Source: Raineyella sp034933565
GTDB taxonomy: Bacteria > Actinomycetota > Actinomycetes > Propionibacteriales > Propionibacteriaceae
Length of the DNA stretch: 64,000 bases
Reading direction: 5' to 3'
NCBI RefSeq assembly: GCF_034933565.1
Contig: NZ_JAYFNG010000024.1
Location: 7,259 to 71,258, forward strand
The notes below the pieces were generated by a model, which ran no database searches, was not told the origin of the DNA, and saw only the letters and a program-made list of their open reading frames with translations. This document shows positions 54,200-62,597 of the stretch, piece by piece. The position numbers were made by a program, and so were the translations under genes. Position 1 is the first letter of the stretch. Each line of letters opens with the position of its first letter.

Positions 54200-54902
54200 C
54201 CGACGGGTCCCGCGGGGTCGCCGCCACCGTCGCGGCGCCGAGCACCCGCAGGCCGCCCTGCCGCAGCACCCGGGCCATCTCGGCCAGCGTGGCACCGGTG
54301 GTGATCACGTCGTCCACCGGCACCACGACCGCCCCGGCCACCGGCCGGCGTGTCAGTACCAGGCTGCCGGACAGGTTCGCCTCGCGTTCCCCGGCGTCGA
54401 GTCCGGCCTGGTCGGCGGTCCGTCCCCGCATCCGTACCAACGGCACCGACACCACCGGCAGGCCGGTGGCGGGGCCGATCCGGGCAGCCGCTCCCGAAGC
54501 GAGCCGGGCGGTGACGTCGCTGCCCCGCCGCAGCACGGCCATCCGGCGGGAGGGCGCCGGGACCAGGACGACCGGCCCGGGCCGCCAGATACCGTCCTCG
54601 ACGCAGCGGTGGAGCAGCGTCACCACCGACCAGGCCAGCCGCTCGCCGAGCAGGCCGCCGAGTCCCCAGGCAGAGGCCTCCTTGTAGCGGTGCACCAGGC
54701 CCCGCACCGGGCCGGTGTACGGCATCGAGGCCACCGTCATCGGCAGCCCTCGCGGGGTGGGGCGGGGCCGGACGATCCGCGGACCGTGGGCGGCGATCCA
54801 CTCCAGGCAGCCGGGGCAGACCGTCGGCCCCGGTCGACCGCAGCCGGCACACGTACGCCCCAGCAGCAGGTCGGCCGCCGCTTCGCGCAGGGTCGTGTCC
54901 AT
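54150..54902 (-). CDS. comF: ComF family phosphoribosyltransferase-like protein
   Basis: A 250-residue protein of the ComF/GntX family, tied to natural transformation in some bacteria but widespread outside them. The N-terminal CAGCGRPGPTVCPGC (residues 18-32) is the usual zinc-binding motif, followed by YTGPVRGLVHRYKE, VPAPSRRMAVLRRGSD and the PRPP-loop-like VVPVDDVITTGATL (about 195-208). The extreme C-terminus is Pro/Ser/Gly-rich and overlaps glnD. It is followed on the genome by lpqB-mtrB-mtrA in the same orientation, as in mycobacteria; 232 non-coding bases (54903-55134) lie between, with imperfect repeats related to the lpqB 3' end. Confidence 0.9.
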   Translation of the reverse strand: MDTTLREAAADLLLGRTCAGCGRPGPTVCPGCLEWIAAHGPRIVRPRPTPRGLPMTVASMPYTGPVRGLVHRYKEASAWGLGGLLGERLAWSVVTLLHRCVEDGIWRPGPVVLVPAPSRRMAVLRRGSDVTARLASGAAARIGPATGLPVVSVPLVRMRGRTADQAGLDAGEREANLSGSLVLTRRPVAGAVVVPVDDVITTGATLAEMARVLRQGGLRVLGAATVAATPRDPSVSESPGSARPAGGGPP

Positions 54903-55134
54903 GGCACCGGTGTGGGCCGTTCCGGCTCCCGGAAGGCGATCAGCCCCACCGCTGTGGATGGGCGGCCCCGGCGGACCACCGCTGTGGACGGTCCGGTGAG
55001 CGTGGGCGGCGCCGCTGCGTGCCGCCCCGGGCAGGCGCGAGTCCAGCCGACCCAGACGGCGGATCCCGGATAGGTGGGGCCGGCCGAGGTCGACAGCCGA
55101 TCCGAGGTGGGCGGAGAGTCAGCCAGGCGGCCGA

Positions 55135-56907
55135 TCAGCCCGGGTAGGCGGCGGCGGTGATCGTACCCGACAGCCGCGGCCAGGTGAAGACGTCCTCGTA
55201 ACGCCAGGCCCCGCCCTGGTCGCCGACGACCACCATCCGGGTACTCTCCGGGTTCGGCAGGGTCGCGATCGACCGGGCCTGCCAGCCGTCCGGCTGCCCG
55301 ATCTGTTGCACGGCGACGGTGCTGAGGTCGAGCCGGTACGGACTCGGCTGGGTGCTCTCCTGACCGGCGCCGAGCACGGCCAGACCCATCGGGCCGATCC
55401 AGCCGATGTCGCTGACCGAGGTGAGCTGCGCCTGGCCGCTGGTGGCGAGTGGGACGACCTGCAGGCCCTCGACGCGGATGGTCCCACCGTGGCGGTCGAC
55501 CCGGGCCAGCGCCAGCGTGGTGTGGCCGTCGCGCTCGATGACCACCGCCATCCGTACCCCGTCCGGGGACAGCCGGAAACTGCTGATCCGCGCCCCGGCG
55601 AGGTCCCCGGCGTCCACGTCGTGCAGCTGGTCGCCCTGGGCCACCTGGATCCGCTGATGACCCGGTTCACCGGACACCAGCCACAGCTCACCGGTCCGCG
55701 CGAACTGCGGGCGGAGCACCTGGGACAGGCCGGTGAAGGTCGCTGTGGTGGTGCCGGCCGACAGGTCGAAGGTGGTCACCCGGGTCCCGGCCCCGGTGAC
55801 GACCGCCGCGGTGTCCGCCGCGGCCGTGACGGCGAGACTCTCCGGCACCACTCCCCCCTGACCGAAAGGCCCCGGGACCGGGACGATCGTGCTGGTCTGA
55901 TCGCCCTGGTCGACCCGGACGACCCTGCGGTCGACGATCGCGAAGAGCCGGTTGTCCAGCCCGGCCGGGACCGGCGACATGACCGGCAGCGCCTTCACCG
56001 GCACGACCGAGTTCTGACCGGCCAGGTCACCGAGGGCGTACGAGGCGCCGTTGTGCAGCACCTTCACCCCCGTCACCGACGGCACCTGGGCGAGGGTCCA
56101 GGTGAGCTGCCCGGCGATGAGCCGACGCTGCTGCATGTCCAGACTGTCGATCGGGCCGCCGAGGTCGACCGTGGCGACCCCGGCCCCGTCCACGGTGACG
56201 TCGTTCCGCAGCGTCGTGCCGCCCGGAATGGCGCTGCTGACGGCGGGCCCGATCCAGTCCCCCGGCCCGGCCAGCAGGGCGCGCACCAGCGTCGAGGGCG
56301 TACGTCTCCCCTGGGCCAGCGAGACCGGGTCGGGCACCAGGTACTGCCCGCCCGGCTCGGGCCAATAGAGGTTGGGGTGCTGGAAGAAGTTGTCGAAGAC
56401 GAACTGACTGACCAACAGGCCCTGGGGCGGCGCCGAGATCCGCCACTGGCCGTCCGCCCCACGCTGGAGGCCGAAGTCGGTGGACAACTGCTCCTTGACC
56501 GGGGTGAAGGTCCCGCGGGCATCGACCCGGCCGGTGACCGGGGTGTTGAGGATCACCCGACCGTCGGACTCGGCCAGCGAGTGCCCGTCGGCGTAGACGG
56601 TGACACCCGACATCGGCTGCCAGTTGTTCCGCACCGCCGCGGTGAGGTAGAGCCTGGCGGTCGCGTAATCCGGCTCGTACGCCGCCATCGCCTGCAGGAA
56701 GCCGTCCACGATCGCCCGCGGCGAGCTGTTGGGCGCCGGTGGCTGGGCGGCGATCTCGACCTGGGACGTCGAGCGGGTGCTGGCCTGGTCGCCACGGACG
56801 ACCGGCCCGCCGCTCGGGACGGACACGCAGCCGCCGAGCAGCGTGGCGACCACCAGCGCCAGCAGCGCCCGGGCCGGGTGTCGGCGCCTCGTCGATCTCC
56901 TGGTCAT
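55135..56907 (-). CDS. lpqB: Lipoprotein LpqB
   Basis: Extracytoplasmic partner of the sensor kinase MtrB. The 590-residue protein has a lipoprotein signal with LLGGC lipobox (Cys about residue 27), a GerMN-like part (AIVDGFLQAMAAYEPDYATARLYLT, about 63-90, and FDNFFQHPNLYW), and a C-terminal beta-propeller-like half (about 300-590). Its start ATG overlaps the mtrB stop by four bases, so the mtrA-mtrB-lpqB series is translationally coupled at this junction. In Streptomyces and mycobacteria LpqB influences MtrB signalling and cell division. Confidence 0.95.
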   Translation of the reverse strand: MTRRSTRRRHPARALLALVVATLLGGCVSVPSGGPVVRGDQASTRSTSQVEIAAQPPAPNSSPRAIVDGFLQAMAAYEPDYATARLYLTAAVRNNWQPMSGVTVYADGHSLAESDGRVILNTPVTGRVDARGTFTPVKEQLSTDFGLQRGADGQWRISAPPQGLLVSQFVFDNFFQHPNLYWPEPGGQYLVPDPVSLAQGRRTPSTLVRALLAGPGDWIGPAVSSAIPGGTTLRNDVTVDGAGVATVDLGGPIDSLDMQQRRLIAGQLTWTLAQVPSVTGVKVLHNGASYALGDLAGQNSVVPVKALPVMSPVPAGLDNRLFAIVDRRVVRVDQGDQTSTIVPVPGPFGQGGVVPESLAVTAAADTAAVVTGAGTRVTTFDLSAGTTTATFTGLSQVLRPQFARTGELWLVSGEPGHQRIQVAQGDQLHDVDAGDLAGARISSFRLSPDGVRMAVVIERDGHTTLALARVDRHGGTIRVEGLQVVPLATSGQAQLTSVSDIGWIGPMGLAVLGAGQESTQPSPYRLDLSTVAVQQIGQPDGWQARSIATLPNPESTRMVVVGDQGGAWRYEDVFTWPRLSGTITAAAYPG

Positions 56908-58595
56908 GCCGGGGCCTCCTCTCCGGTGTCGGGCGCGGGGACCGGATCGGTCGCGGCGCGCTCCTGCGCCGCAGCGTGCTCGCGGGCGGCTGCCTGGGCC
57001 TGGGCGTCGAGGAAATCGCGCGGCACGATCGGCAGCGGCGAGACCTCGACCAGGCCGCCCGGGGTGCGCGGGACGGTGAGGCGGAACTGGGCCCCCTGTC
57101 CGGGCCGGCCCCAGGCGTTCAGCGTGCCGCCGTGCAGCCGCGCGTCCTCCATCGCGATGGCCAGTCCCAGTCCGGAGCCGCCGACGGTCCGGGCCCGGGA
57201 GGGGTCGGCGCGCCAGAAGCGGTGGAACACCATCCTGGCCTGGTCGGCGGCGAAGCCGACACCGTGGTCGCGCACCGTCACCGCGACGGCCCGCTCGTCC
57301 CCGACCACGGTGATCTCGATCGGCCGGGACTCGCCGTGCTCGATGGCGTTGGTGATCAGGTTGCGCAGGATCCGCTGGATCCGGCGCGGATCCACCTCGG
57401 CGTACGCCGGTTCGGCAGCACGGACGACGATCGGGGTGTCCTTGCTCTCGGCGAAGGGCCGCTGGGCCTCCACCTCGGCCTCGACGATCTCCACCAGATC
57501 GGCCTTCGCCTCGCTGAGCACCGCCGCACCGGCGTCGAACCGGGAGATCTCCAGCAGGTCGTCCAGCAGCGAGGCGAACCGCTCGAGCTCGTCGTGCAGC
57601 AGCTCGGCGGACCGCCGTGTCGCCGGATCGAAGTCGTCGCGCGCCTCATAGAGGAAGTCGCCGGCCATCCGCACCGTCGTCAGGGGCGTACGCAGCTCGT
57701 GGGACACGTCGGAGACGAACTGCTGCTGGACCTGGGAGAGGTTCTCCAGCTGGCTGATCCGGGTCTGGAGCTCCGAGGCCATGTTGTTCATCGAGGTGGC
57801 CAGCCGGGCGACGTCGTCGGTCCCGCGGACCGGCATCCGGTCGGCCATGTTGCCCGAGGCGAGGGCCTCGGCGGCCTGCCGGGCGGCCCGGACCGGGATG
57901 ACCACCTGCCGGGCGACGAACGCGGCCACCAGCCCGAGGGCGACGAGCAGGATGACCCAGGTGGTGATCACCGCGCTGCGCAGCACCTGCAGGGTCTGGG
58001 TCTCCTGGGTCAGCGGGAAGACCAGATAGACCGGAAAGCGCCCGGCACCCGGCGCGTTCAGCGCCGATCCGACCGCCCAACCGGGCTCGGTGTGCCCGTC
58101 CTCGTACACGATCAGGGTGGCCGAGGCCCAGACCCCGCCGGCCCGCGACACCTGGTCGGAGAGCCCCGTCGGGACCGATTCCGGCTGCATCCCGCCGGAC
58201 CGGAAACTCGACACCGGTCCCTGGACGAGGACGTGGTACTGGCCGCTGACACTGCCCCGCTTGTCCAGGTCGATGGCGACCTTGCTGAGGATCTCGTTCA
58301 GGTTCCCGGCGGCGAGGTCGGTGGTCAGCATCTGGGTCTGGGCGGTGTCGAAGGCGACCTCGGCCTCCGCCATCGCCGCGGTGCGCTTGCCCTGGATCAC
58401 CCCGTCACTGGCCTGCTGCATCAGCAGGAAGCCGGCCGCCACCAGCACCGCCGTGGAGGCCAGCACGGTGCTGGTCACCACCCGCATCGGCAGCGAGCCG
58501 CGCCAGACGTCCAGGGGGTGGCGGAAGAAGCGCCGGAGTGCCTGGCCGAACCACCGCAGCGCACCGGCCACCCGAGCGGGAAGCCTGCGGGCCAT
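56904..58595 (-). CDS. mtrB: Sensor histidine kinase MtrB
   Basis: Membrane kinase paired with MtrA, controlling cell-wall and division genes in actinobacteria. The 563-residue protein has a transmembrane helix (MRVVTSTVLASTAVLVAAGFLL, about 37-58), an extracytoplasmic domain, a second helix (about 205-228), HAMP, and the H-box FVSDVSHELRTPLT with His at about 297. The N-box LITNAIEHG, G1 DHGVGF and G2 GGSGLGLAI complete the kinase. A Glu/Ala/Pro-rich tail follows. It is four bases from the mtrA stop and overlaps lpqB. Confidence 0.96.
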   Translation of the reverse strand: MARRLPARVAGALRWFGQALRRFFRHPLDVWRGSLPMRVVTSTVLASTAVLVAAGFLLMQQASDGVIQGKRTAAMAEAEVAFDTAQTQMLTTDLAAGNLNEILSKVAIDLDKRGSVSGQYHVLVQGPVSSFRSGGMQPESVPTGLSDQVSRAGGVWASATLIVYEDGHTEPGWAVGSALNAPGAGRFPVYLVFPLTQETQTLQVLRSAVITTWVILLVALGLVAAFVARQVVIPVRAARQAAEALASGNMADRMPVRGTDDVARLATSMNNMASELQTRISQLENLSQVQQQFVSDVSHELRTPLTTVRMAGDFLYEARDDFDPATRRSAELLHDELERFASLLDDLLEISRFDAGAAVLSEAKADLVEIVEAEVEAQRPFAESKDTPIVVRAAEPAYAEVDPRRIQRILRNLITNAIEHGESRPIEITVVGDERAVAVTVRDHGVGFAADQARMVFHRFWRADPSRARTVGGSGLGLAIAMEDARLHGGTLNAWGRPGQGAQFRLTVPRTPGGLVEVSPLPIVPRDFLDAQAQAAAREHAAAQERAATDPVPAPDTGEEAPA

Positions 58596-58599
58596 CAGG

Positions 58600-59325
58600 T
58601 CAGTCGATCCGCTGGCCCGCCGTCACGCCGGCCTTGTAGCCGACGCCGCGGACCGTGAGCACGATCTGGGGGTGTTCGGGGTCCTTCTCGATCTTGGAGC
58701 GCAGCCACTGGACGTGCACGTTCACCAGCCGGGTGTCGGCGGCGTGGCGGTAGCCCCAGACCTGTTCCAGCAGCACCTCCCGGCTGAACACCTGGCGGGG
58801 CTTGCGGGCCAGCGCCAGCAGCAGGTCGAACTCCAGCGGCGTCAGGGGGATCTCCTGGTCGCCGCGGCGTACGGAATGCGACTCGACGCTGATCTGCAGG
58901 TCGCCGATCGACAGGCTCTCGGCGGGATGCTCGGTGGGCAGGCGACGCAGCCGGGTGCGGACCCGGGCGATCAGTTCCTTGGCCTTGAACGGTTTGGCGA
59001 TGTAGTCGTCCGCCCCGGCCTCCAGGCCGGCCACCACATCGGTGGTGTCGGACTTGGCGGTGAGCATCACCACGGGCACGTCGGACTCGGCGCGGATCTC
59101 CCGGCAGATCTCCACCCCGTCCTTGCCCGGCAGCATGACGTCGAGCAGCACCAGATCCGGCTGGACCTCGCGCAGGACGTCCATCGCCTCGTCACCGCGG
59201 CCGACCCAGGAGGTGGCGAAGCCCTCCTGCTGGAGCACCAGCTGCAGCATCTCGGCCAGTGCCGCGTCGTCGTCGACCACCAGGATCGTCGCCCGCGACA
59301 TCGCAGGCCGGGCTCCGTACGCCAC
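58600..59325 (-). CDS. mtrA: Response regulator MtrA
   Basis: OmpR/PhoB-type response regulator, 241 residues. The receiver domain has ILVVDDD (about 14-20), phospho-acceptor Asp in VLLDVMLPG (about residue 62), MLTAKSDT and IAKPF; the winged-helix domain has LTPLEFDLLLALARKPRQVFSREVLLEQVWGYRH and VRGVGYKAG. I keep the GTG at 59325, with AAGGAG eight bases upstream; the ATG at 59301 (MSRATIL) is possible but has a weaker site. First gene of mtrA-mtrB-lpqB. Confidence 0.96.
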   Translation of the reverse strand: MAYGARPAMSRATILVVDDDAALAEMLQLVLQQEGFATSWVGRGDEAMDVLREVQPDLVLLDVMLPGKDGVEICREIRAESDVPVVMLTAKSDTTDVVAGLEAGADDYIAKPFKAKELIARVRTRLRRLPTEHPAESLSIGDLQISVESHSVRRGDQEIPLTPLEFDLLLALARKPRQVFSREVLLEQVWGYRHAADTRLVNVHVQWLRSKIEKDPEHPQIVLTVRGVGYKAGVTAGQRID

Positions 59326-59392
59326 AGTTGGTCTCCTTGTCGTCTGCCGGTGTCCCCATCCTAATCACACGCCGTGCCTGACCCCGGATCGG

Positions 59393-59959
59393 TCAATTGA
59401 GGTGTGGAACGTCCGTCCAGGTCGAGTAGACGGCCAGCTCGCCGCCCTGGCGATGCAGCACCTCGCGCCACAACGTCCACGGTGAGTGGCCGAAGACATC
59501 GGTGTACGCGGCCGGCACGACGTACCAGAGCCCGCGACCGATCTCGGTCTCCATCTGCCACGGCGACCACCCGGCATAGCCGGCGAAGATCCGGATGTCG
59601 TCGTACGTGCCGGCGACCAGCTCCAGCGGCGTGTCCAGGTGCAGCAGGCCGATCCGGCCCACCACCGGCCGCCACCCCGGGGGTTCCTCCGCAGGATCCT
59701 TCACGCTGGCCAGGCAGACCGCACCCTCGGGCAGGACCGGCCCGCCCTGGTAGAGGACCCGGGGGACGCTGACCACGTCGACCCAGTCGGGCAGCACCCG
59801 CTCCAGCGACAGATCGGCGCGCTTGTTGAGCACCACCCCGAGGGCACCGTCGTCGTCGGCGTCGACCAAGAAGATCACGGACTGCTCGAAGACGCCGCCG
59901 TCGCGCACGTCGACGGTCGACACCAGTAGGTCTCCGCGCCGCGGCCGACGTACCTCCAC
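59393..59959 (-). CDS. UPF0301 / YqgE-AlgH family protein
   Basis: A 188-residue protein of the YqgE/AlgH family, widespread but of unclear function. The landmarks are RRGDLLVSTVDVRDGGVFEQSVIFLVDADDDGALGVVLNKRA at the N-terminus, LYQGGPV, RIFAGYAGWSPWQMETEIGRGLWYVV and WREVLHRQGGE near the end. The GTG at 59959 gives the family start; CACAAT (59966-59971) lies six bases upstream, a weaker version of the leaderless pattern. Same strand as mtrA, with 67 bases between. Confidence 0.88.
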   Translation of the reverse strand: MEVRRPRRGDLLVSTVDVRDGGVFEQSVIFLVDADDDGALGVVLNKRADLSLERVLPDWVDVVSVPRVLYQGGPVLPEGAVCLASVKDPAEEPPGWRPVVGRIGLLHLDTPLELVAGTYDDIRIFAGYAGWSPWQMETEIGRGLWYVVPAAYTDVFGHSPWTLWREVLHRQGGELAVYSTWTDVPHLN

Positions 59960-59978
59960 CGGACCATTGTGGCCCGGC

Positions 59979-60977
59979 TCAGGAGACGTTGGCCGCCTCT
60001 TCCAGCTGTTCGGCGATCTGCACGTAGAACTCGCGCACCGCCGCCGATCCGAGCACCGGACCGCCCGCGAGCAGCCCGTCGGCGCCGAGCAGCACCGCAC
60101 CGGGTGTCCCGCCGACGCCGAGCGTACGGCCGACCTCCCCCGCCGGGTCGATCCATGCGGTCTCCACCCAGACCGGCGCCCCCGGCATGTCCGGGGCCCC
60201 GGCGGAGACCACGACCCGGATCCCGATCGGTAGTTCCCGGGCCATCCACCGGGGCAGGTCGCGGGCGATGCCGGCGCACGACCCGCAGCCCGGCGACAGG
60301 AAGAGCAGCAGCTGCGCGCCGCCGGCGGCCAGCGAGCGCAGCGGGACCGGGTGCCCGTCGGGATCGGTCAGCGTCACGTCCGGGATCTCCTCGCGCAGAT
60401 ACTCCTCGAGGTCCTCCGCATCCTCCGCCGCTACCGGGACCGGCTCCGGTGCGGTCACGTCCGCGGGAGCTCCGGCCACGGCCAGCACCGCCACCGCGAC
60501 CGCGACGACCGCGCCGAGGACCCAGCCCCAGACGGCCGGGGTGGCGAGCCGGCCGATCACCGAGCCACCGGCGGCGGCATCGACGACCGCGACGGCCGCT
60601 GCGATCACCAGGAGGATGTTGCGGGCGAGGGTCCGCCTCGACACCGGTGCCGTGTCCGCGGCGCCGAAGCAACCGCACGAGACCGGCCCGGGGGCCCGGA
60701 CGGCGAGCACCACCAGTACGAGGTAGGCGGTCATCAGTACGGCGCCCGCCGCCACCGGCAGCAGGTTCCACGGGGCGGGCACCAGCAGGATGCCCAGCCC
60801 GATGACACACTCGGCCACGGGGTGCCAGCGGCGGACGGCGGGCGAGCCGATCCAGGCCGGCAGACCGGCCCCCTCGAAGGCCGTGTGGGCGAGGTCGGGG
60901 TGTCGCCACTTCCCCACGGCCGCCGCGAGCAAGGTCACGGCGACGACCACGGAGGCGAGAACAAGGAAGTCGGGCAC
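59979..60977 (-). CDS. MauE/DoxX-type membrane domain fused to a thioredoxin-like domain
   Basis: A 332-residue fusion. The N-terminal half has four or more transmembrane helices with the MauE/vitamin-K-epoxide-type motif VSCGCFGAADT (about residue 98-108) and conserved K(W)RHPD and RRWHPVAECVIGLGI; the C-terminal half (about 195-332) is a TlpA-like thioredoxin with the redox motif SPGCGSCAG (about 237) and a GTPGAVLL cis-Pro segment. This suggests an extracytoplasmic or membrane-associated disulfide/thiol exchanger. The GTG at 60977 follows TAGAAT by six bases, so it is probably leaderless. Alternative role: methylamine dehydrogenase maturation, unlikely without other mau genes. Confidence 0.85.
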   Translation of the reverse strand: MPDFLVLASVVVAVTLLAAAVGKWRHPDLAHTAFEGAGLPAWIGSPAVRRWHPVAECVIGLGILLVPAPWNLLPVAAGAVLMTAYLVLVVLAVRAPGPVSCGCFGAADTAPVSRRTLARNILLVIAAAVAVVDAAAGGSVIGRLATPAVWGWVLGAVVAVAVAVLAVAGAPADVTAPEPVPVAAEDAEDLEEYLREEIPDVTLTDPDGHPVPLRSLAAGGAQLLLFLSPGCGSCAGIARDLPRWMARELPIGIRVVVSAGAPDMPGAPVWVETAWIDPAGEVGRTLGVGGTPGAVLLGADGLLAGGPVLGSAAVREFYVQIAEQLEEAANVS

Positions 60978-60983
60978 GCGCCG

Positions 60984-60989
60984 ATTCTA
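60984..60989 (-). promoter_or_regulatory. -10 element TAGAAT of the MauE-thioredoxin gene
   Basis: Minus-strand TAGAAT, a six-base gap and the GTG at 60977; same pattern as upstream of the DEAD-box helicase. Confidence 0.55.
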
Positions 60990-61010
60990 GGTGGCGGGTC
61001 CGGACAGGCA

Positions 61011-61044
61011 GAACGGGTGTCCCGCCGCAGCGGGACACCCGTTC
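61011..61044 (-). terminator. Terminator of ssrA
   Basis: A perfect 15-bp stem (61011-61025 with 61030-61044) and CGCA loop, 12 bases past the tmRNA 3' end on the minus strand. Confidence 0.75.
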
Positions 61045-61055
61045 GTCAACAAGGG

Positions 61056-61424
61056 TGGTGGAGATGCGGGGAATCGAACCCCGGTCCATGACAGGCAGCT
61101 CAGACATTCTCCGGGCGCAGCTGGCTAGGCGTTCTGCTCGGCTCCCACCCTCACGCCAGCAAGTGGTGGACGAGCCCAGTCACAGTAAGTTTCCCCGTTC
61201 ACGCCCTGTGACGCGAGGCGACGGGTAGTTCCCTTGATGAGGCCAGACACCGAGCCGGGAACACTCCCGGGCTGACCCTTCGATCACTGCTCAGGCAGCG
61301 AGAGCGAAGTCAGTGCGCTTGTTGTTGGCACTTATTGGTTTCCAGGGGTCGTTAACGAGTTGACCCTGGCTCCTCGGCCCGCTTCTCCTGGGACAACACT
61401 CCCATGTCGAAACCGATCATCCCC
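61056..61424 (-). ncRNA. ssrA: Transfer-messenger RNA (tmRNA)
   Basis: Rescues stalled ribosomes and tags the nascent protein for degradation. On the minus strand the 369-base RNA begins GGGGATGATCGGTTTCGAC and ends CGCATCTCCACCA; the first seven bases pair with the seven before the discriminator A (one G-U). The T arm is GGGG-TTCGATT-CCCC. The resume codon GCC begins at 61329 and the tag ORF ends at 61291, encoding ANNKRTDFALAA followed by a stop. A promoter may lie at TACACT about 58 bases upstream. smpB is not adjacent within the window. Confidence 0.97.
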
Positions 61425-61740
61425 TGTTGAGTTGTCCTCGCTGCCCCGCCCCCTGAGGGACGGACCCACGCGAGATCACCAGTGTAACGCACGCTCGCGC
61501 CCGGATCATCCCGCGGATCATCCGGCGCCCCGGATGTGGGATACGCGAGCCGTTCGACCGACCCCGACCCGCCGGCCGTCGCCCCGCCGACGCTCGTGCG
61601 GTTGTCCCCGTCCCGCCGCCCCTCGTCCGGTTGCACCCCCCTGCCCGCCGAACCCGCCCGGCTGCGCCTCCTCCGGTCACGGATCCGTCCGGGTCGAACG
61701 ACGACGCCCACCCATGGCAGGAGTGCCGATGACAACAGTT

Positions 61741-61754
61741 CGGAAACGTCTCCG
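61741..61754. promoter_or_regulatory. LacI-family operator candidate upstream of the YesL-like gene
   Basis: CGGAAACGTCTCCG is one base from the palindrome GGAAACGTTTCC bounded by C/G, a typical LacI-family site. It lies 30 bases upstream of a -10 like TAAAGT (61785-61790) and 68 bases before the start codon. The rest of the 398-base gap (61425-61822) contains only the ssrA promoter region and C-rich unremarkable DNA. Confidence 0.55.
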
Positions 61755-61822
61755 AAAACGTCGCCCGTGAGCTGCGCTTCTGGGTAAAGTGGAGCGACGT
61801 CCCGCCCGGAGGAGGCCGGTAG

Positions 61823-62482
61823 GTGTTCCGTGGACTCTTCGATCTCGACACTCCGCTGTGGCATGCCCTGGGCCGGGTGGCCGACATCGTGCTGCTCAAT
61901 CTGCTGGCCCTGCTCACCTCGATCCCGCTGGTCACCGTCGGCGCCAGTCTGACCGCCCTCTACGACTGCGCCCGTCGGATCCAGTCCGACACCGGCGGTG
62001 GTACGACGGCGATGTACTTCACCTCCTTCCGGTCCAACCTGGGCCGTTCGACCGTGCTGCTGGCGGTGCTGGCGCCCCTCGGCGCGGCGCTGGCCCGGAG
62101 CTGGATGGTGGCACCGGTCCCCGGCCTGCTGCCCGCCCGGATCGGCCTCTCACTGGCCTATCTGCTGGTGTTCCCGTACGTGTGGGCACTGCAGGCGCGG
62201 TTCGACAACCCGCCGTGGCGCACCCTGCGCAACGCCGTGGTACTGGCCTTCGCCCGACTCCCACTGTCGCTGGCCGTACTGGGGATCCATCTGGCCCTTG
62301 GAACGCTGGTGGTGCTCGTCGCACTCCACCTTCCCCAGGGGCTGTTCCTGCTCGTCCTGCTGGGGTACCCGCTGGCGGTCTTCGCCGTCACGCCACTGCT
62401 CGAACGGGCCCTCGCCCCACTGCTCACCCAGGGGGTCGACACCGCCACCACATCGAGTGTCGAACGTAACACCTGGGGATAG
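61823..62482 (+). CDS. YesL family (DUF624) membrane protein
   Basis: A 219-residue protein with about five transmembrane helices, from FRGLFDLDTPLWHALGRVADIVLLNLLALLTSIPLVTVGASLTALYD at the N-terminus to a final LFLLVLLGYPLAVFAVTPLL. This start and the NLLALLTSIPLVT..ALY stretch match the YesL family, which accompanies carbohydrate ABC transporters in Gram-positive bacteria; its role is unknown. The GTG at 61823 has GGAGGAGG nearby. A LacI-type operator lies in its promoter region. Confidence 0.85.
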   Translation: MFRGLFDLDTPLWHALGRVADIVLLNLLALLTSIPLVTVGASLTALYDCARRIQSDTGGGTTAMYFTSFRSNLGRSTVLLAVLAPLGAALARSWMVAPVPGLLPARIGLSLAYLLVFPYVWALQARFDNPPWRTLRNAVVLAFARLPLSLAVLGIHLALGTLVVLVALHLPQGLFLLVLLGYPLAVFAVTPLLERALAPLLTQGVDTATTSSVERNTWG

Positions 62483-62538
62483 TCGGAATCAGTTGCGGTC
62501 CCGGCCAGGGTGCCGTAGGTTCTCGGATCAGAACTTCC

Positions 62539-62552
62539 CGGAATCGTTTCCG
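62539..62552. promoter_or_regulatory. LacI-family operator candidate upstream of the sugar-binding protein gene
   Basis: CGGAATCGTTTCCG: 10 of 12 core positions agree with the palindrome GGAAACGTTTCC. It is 45 bases before the ATG at 62598 and resembles the site at 61741. Confidence 0.55.
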
Positions 62553-62597
62553 AATCCGGTTCGAGTGCCCTAGATCCAATGGAGGAAGGCCGGGACA

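Noticed and set aside
61352..61864. Minus-strand open frames over the 5' half of the tmRNA and its upstream region
   Set aside because: They overlap the tmRNA and its promoter region, and show no protein features.
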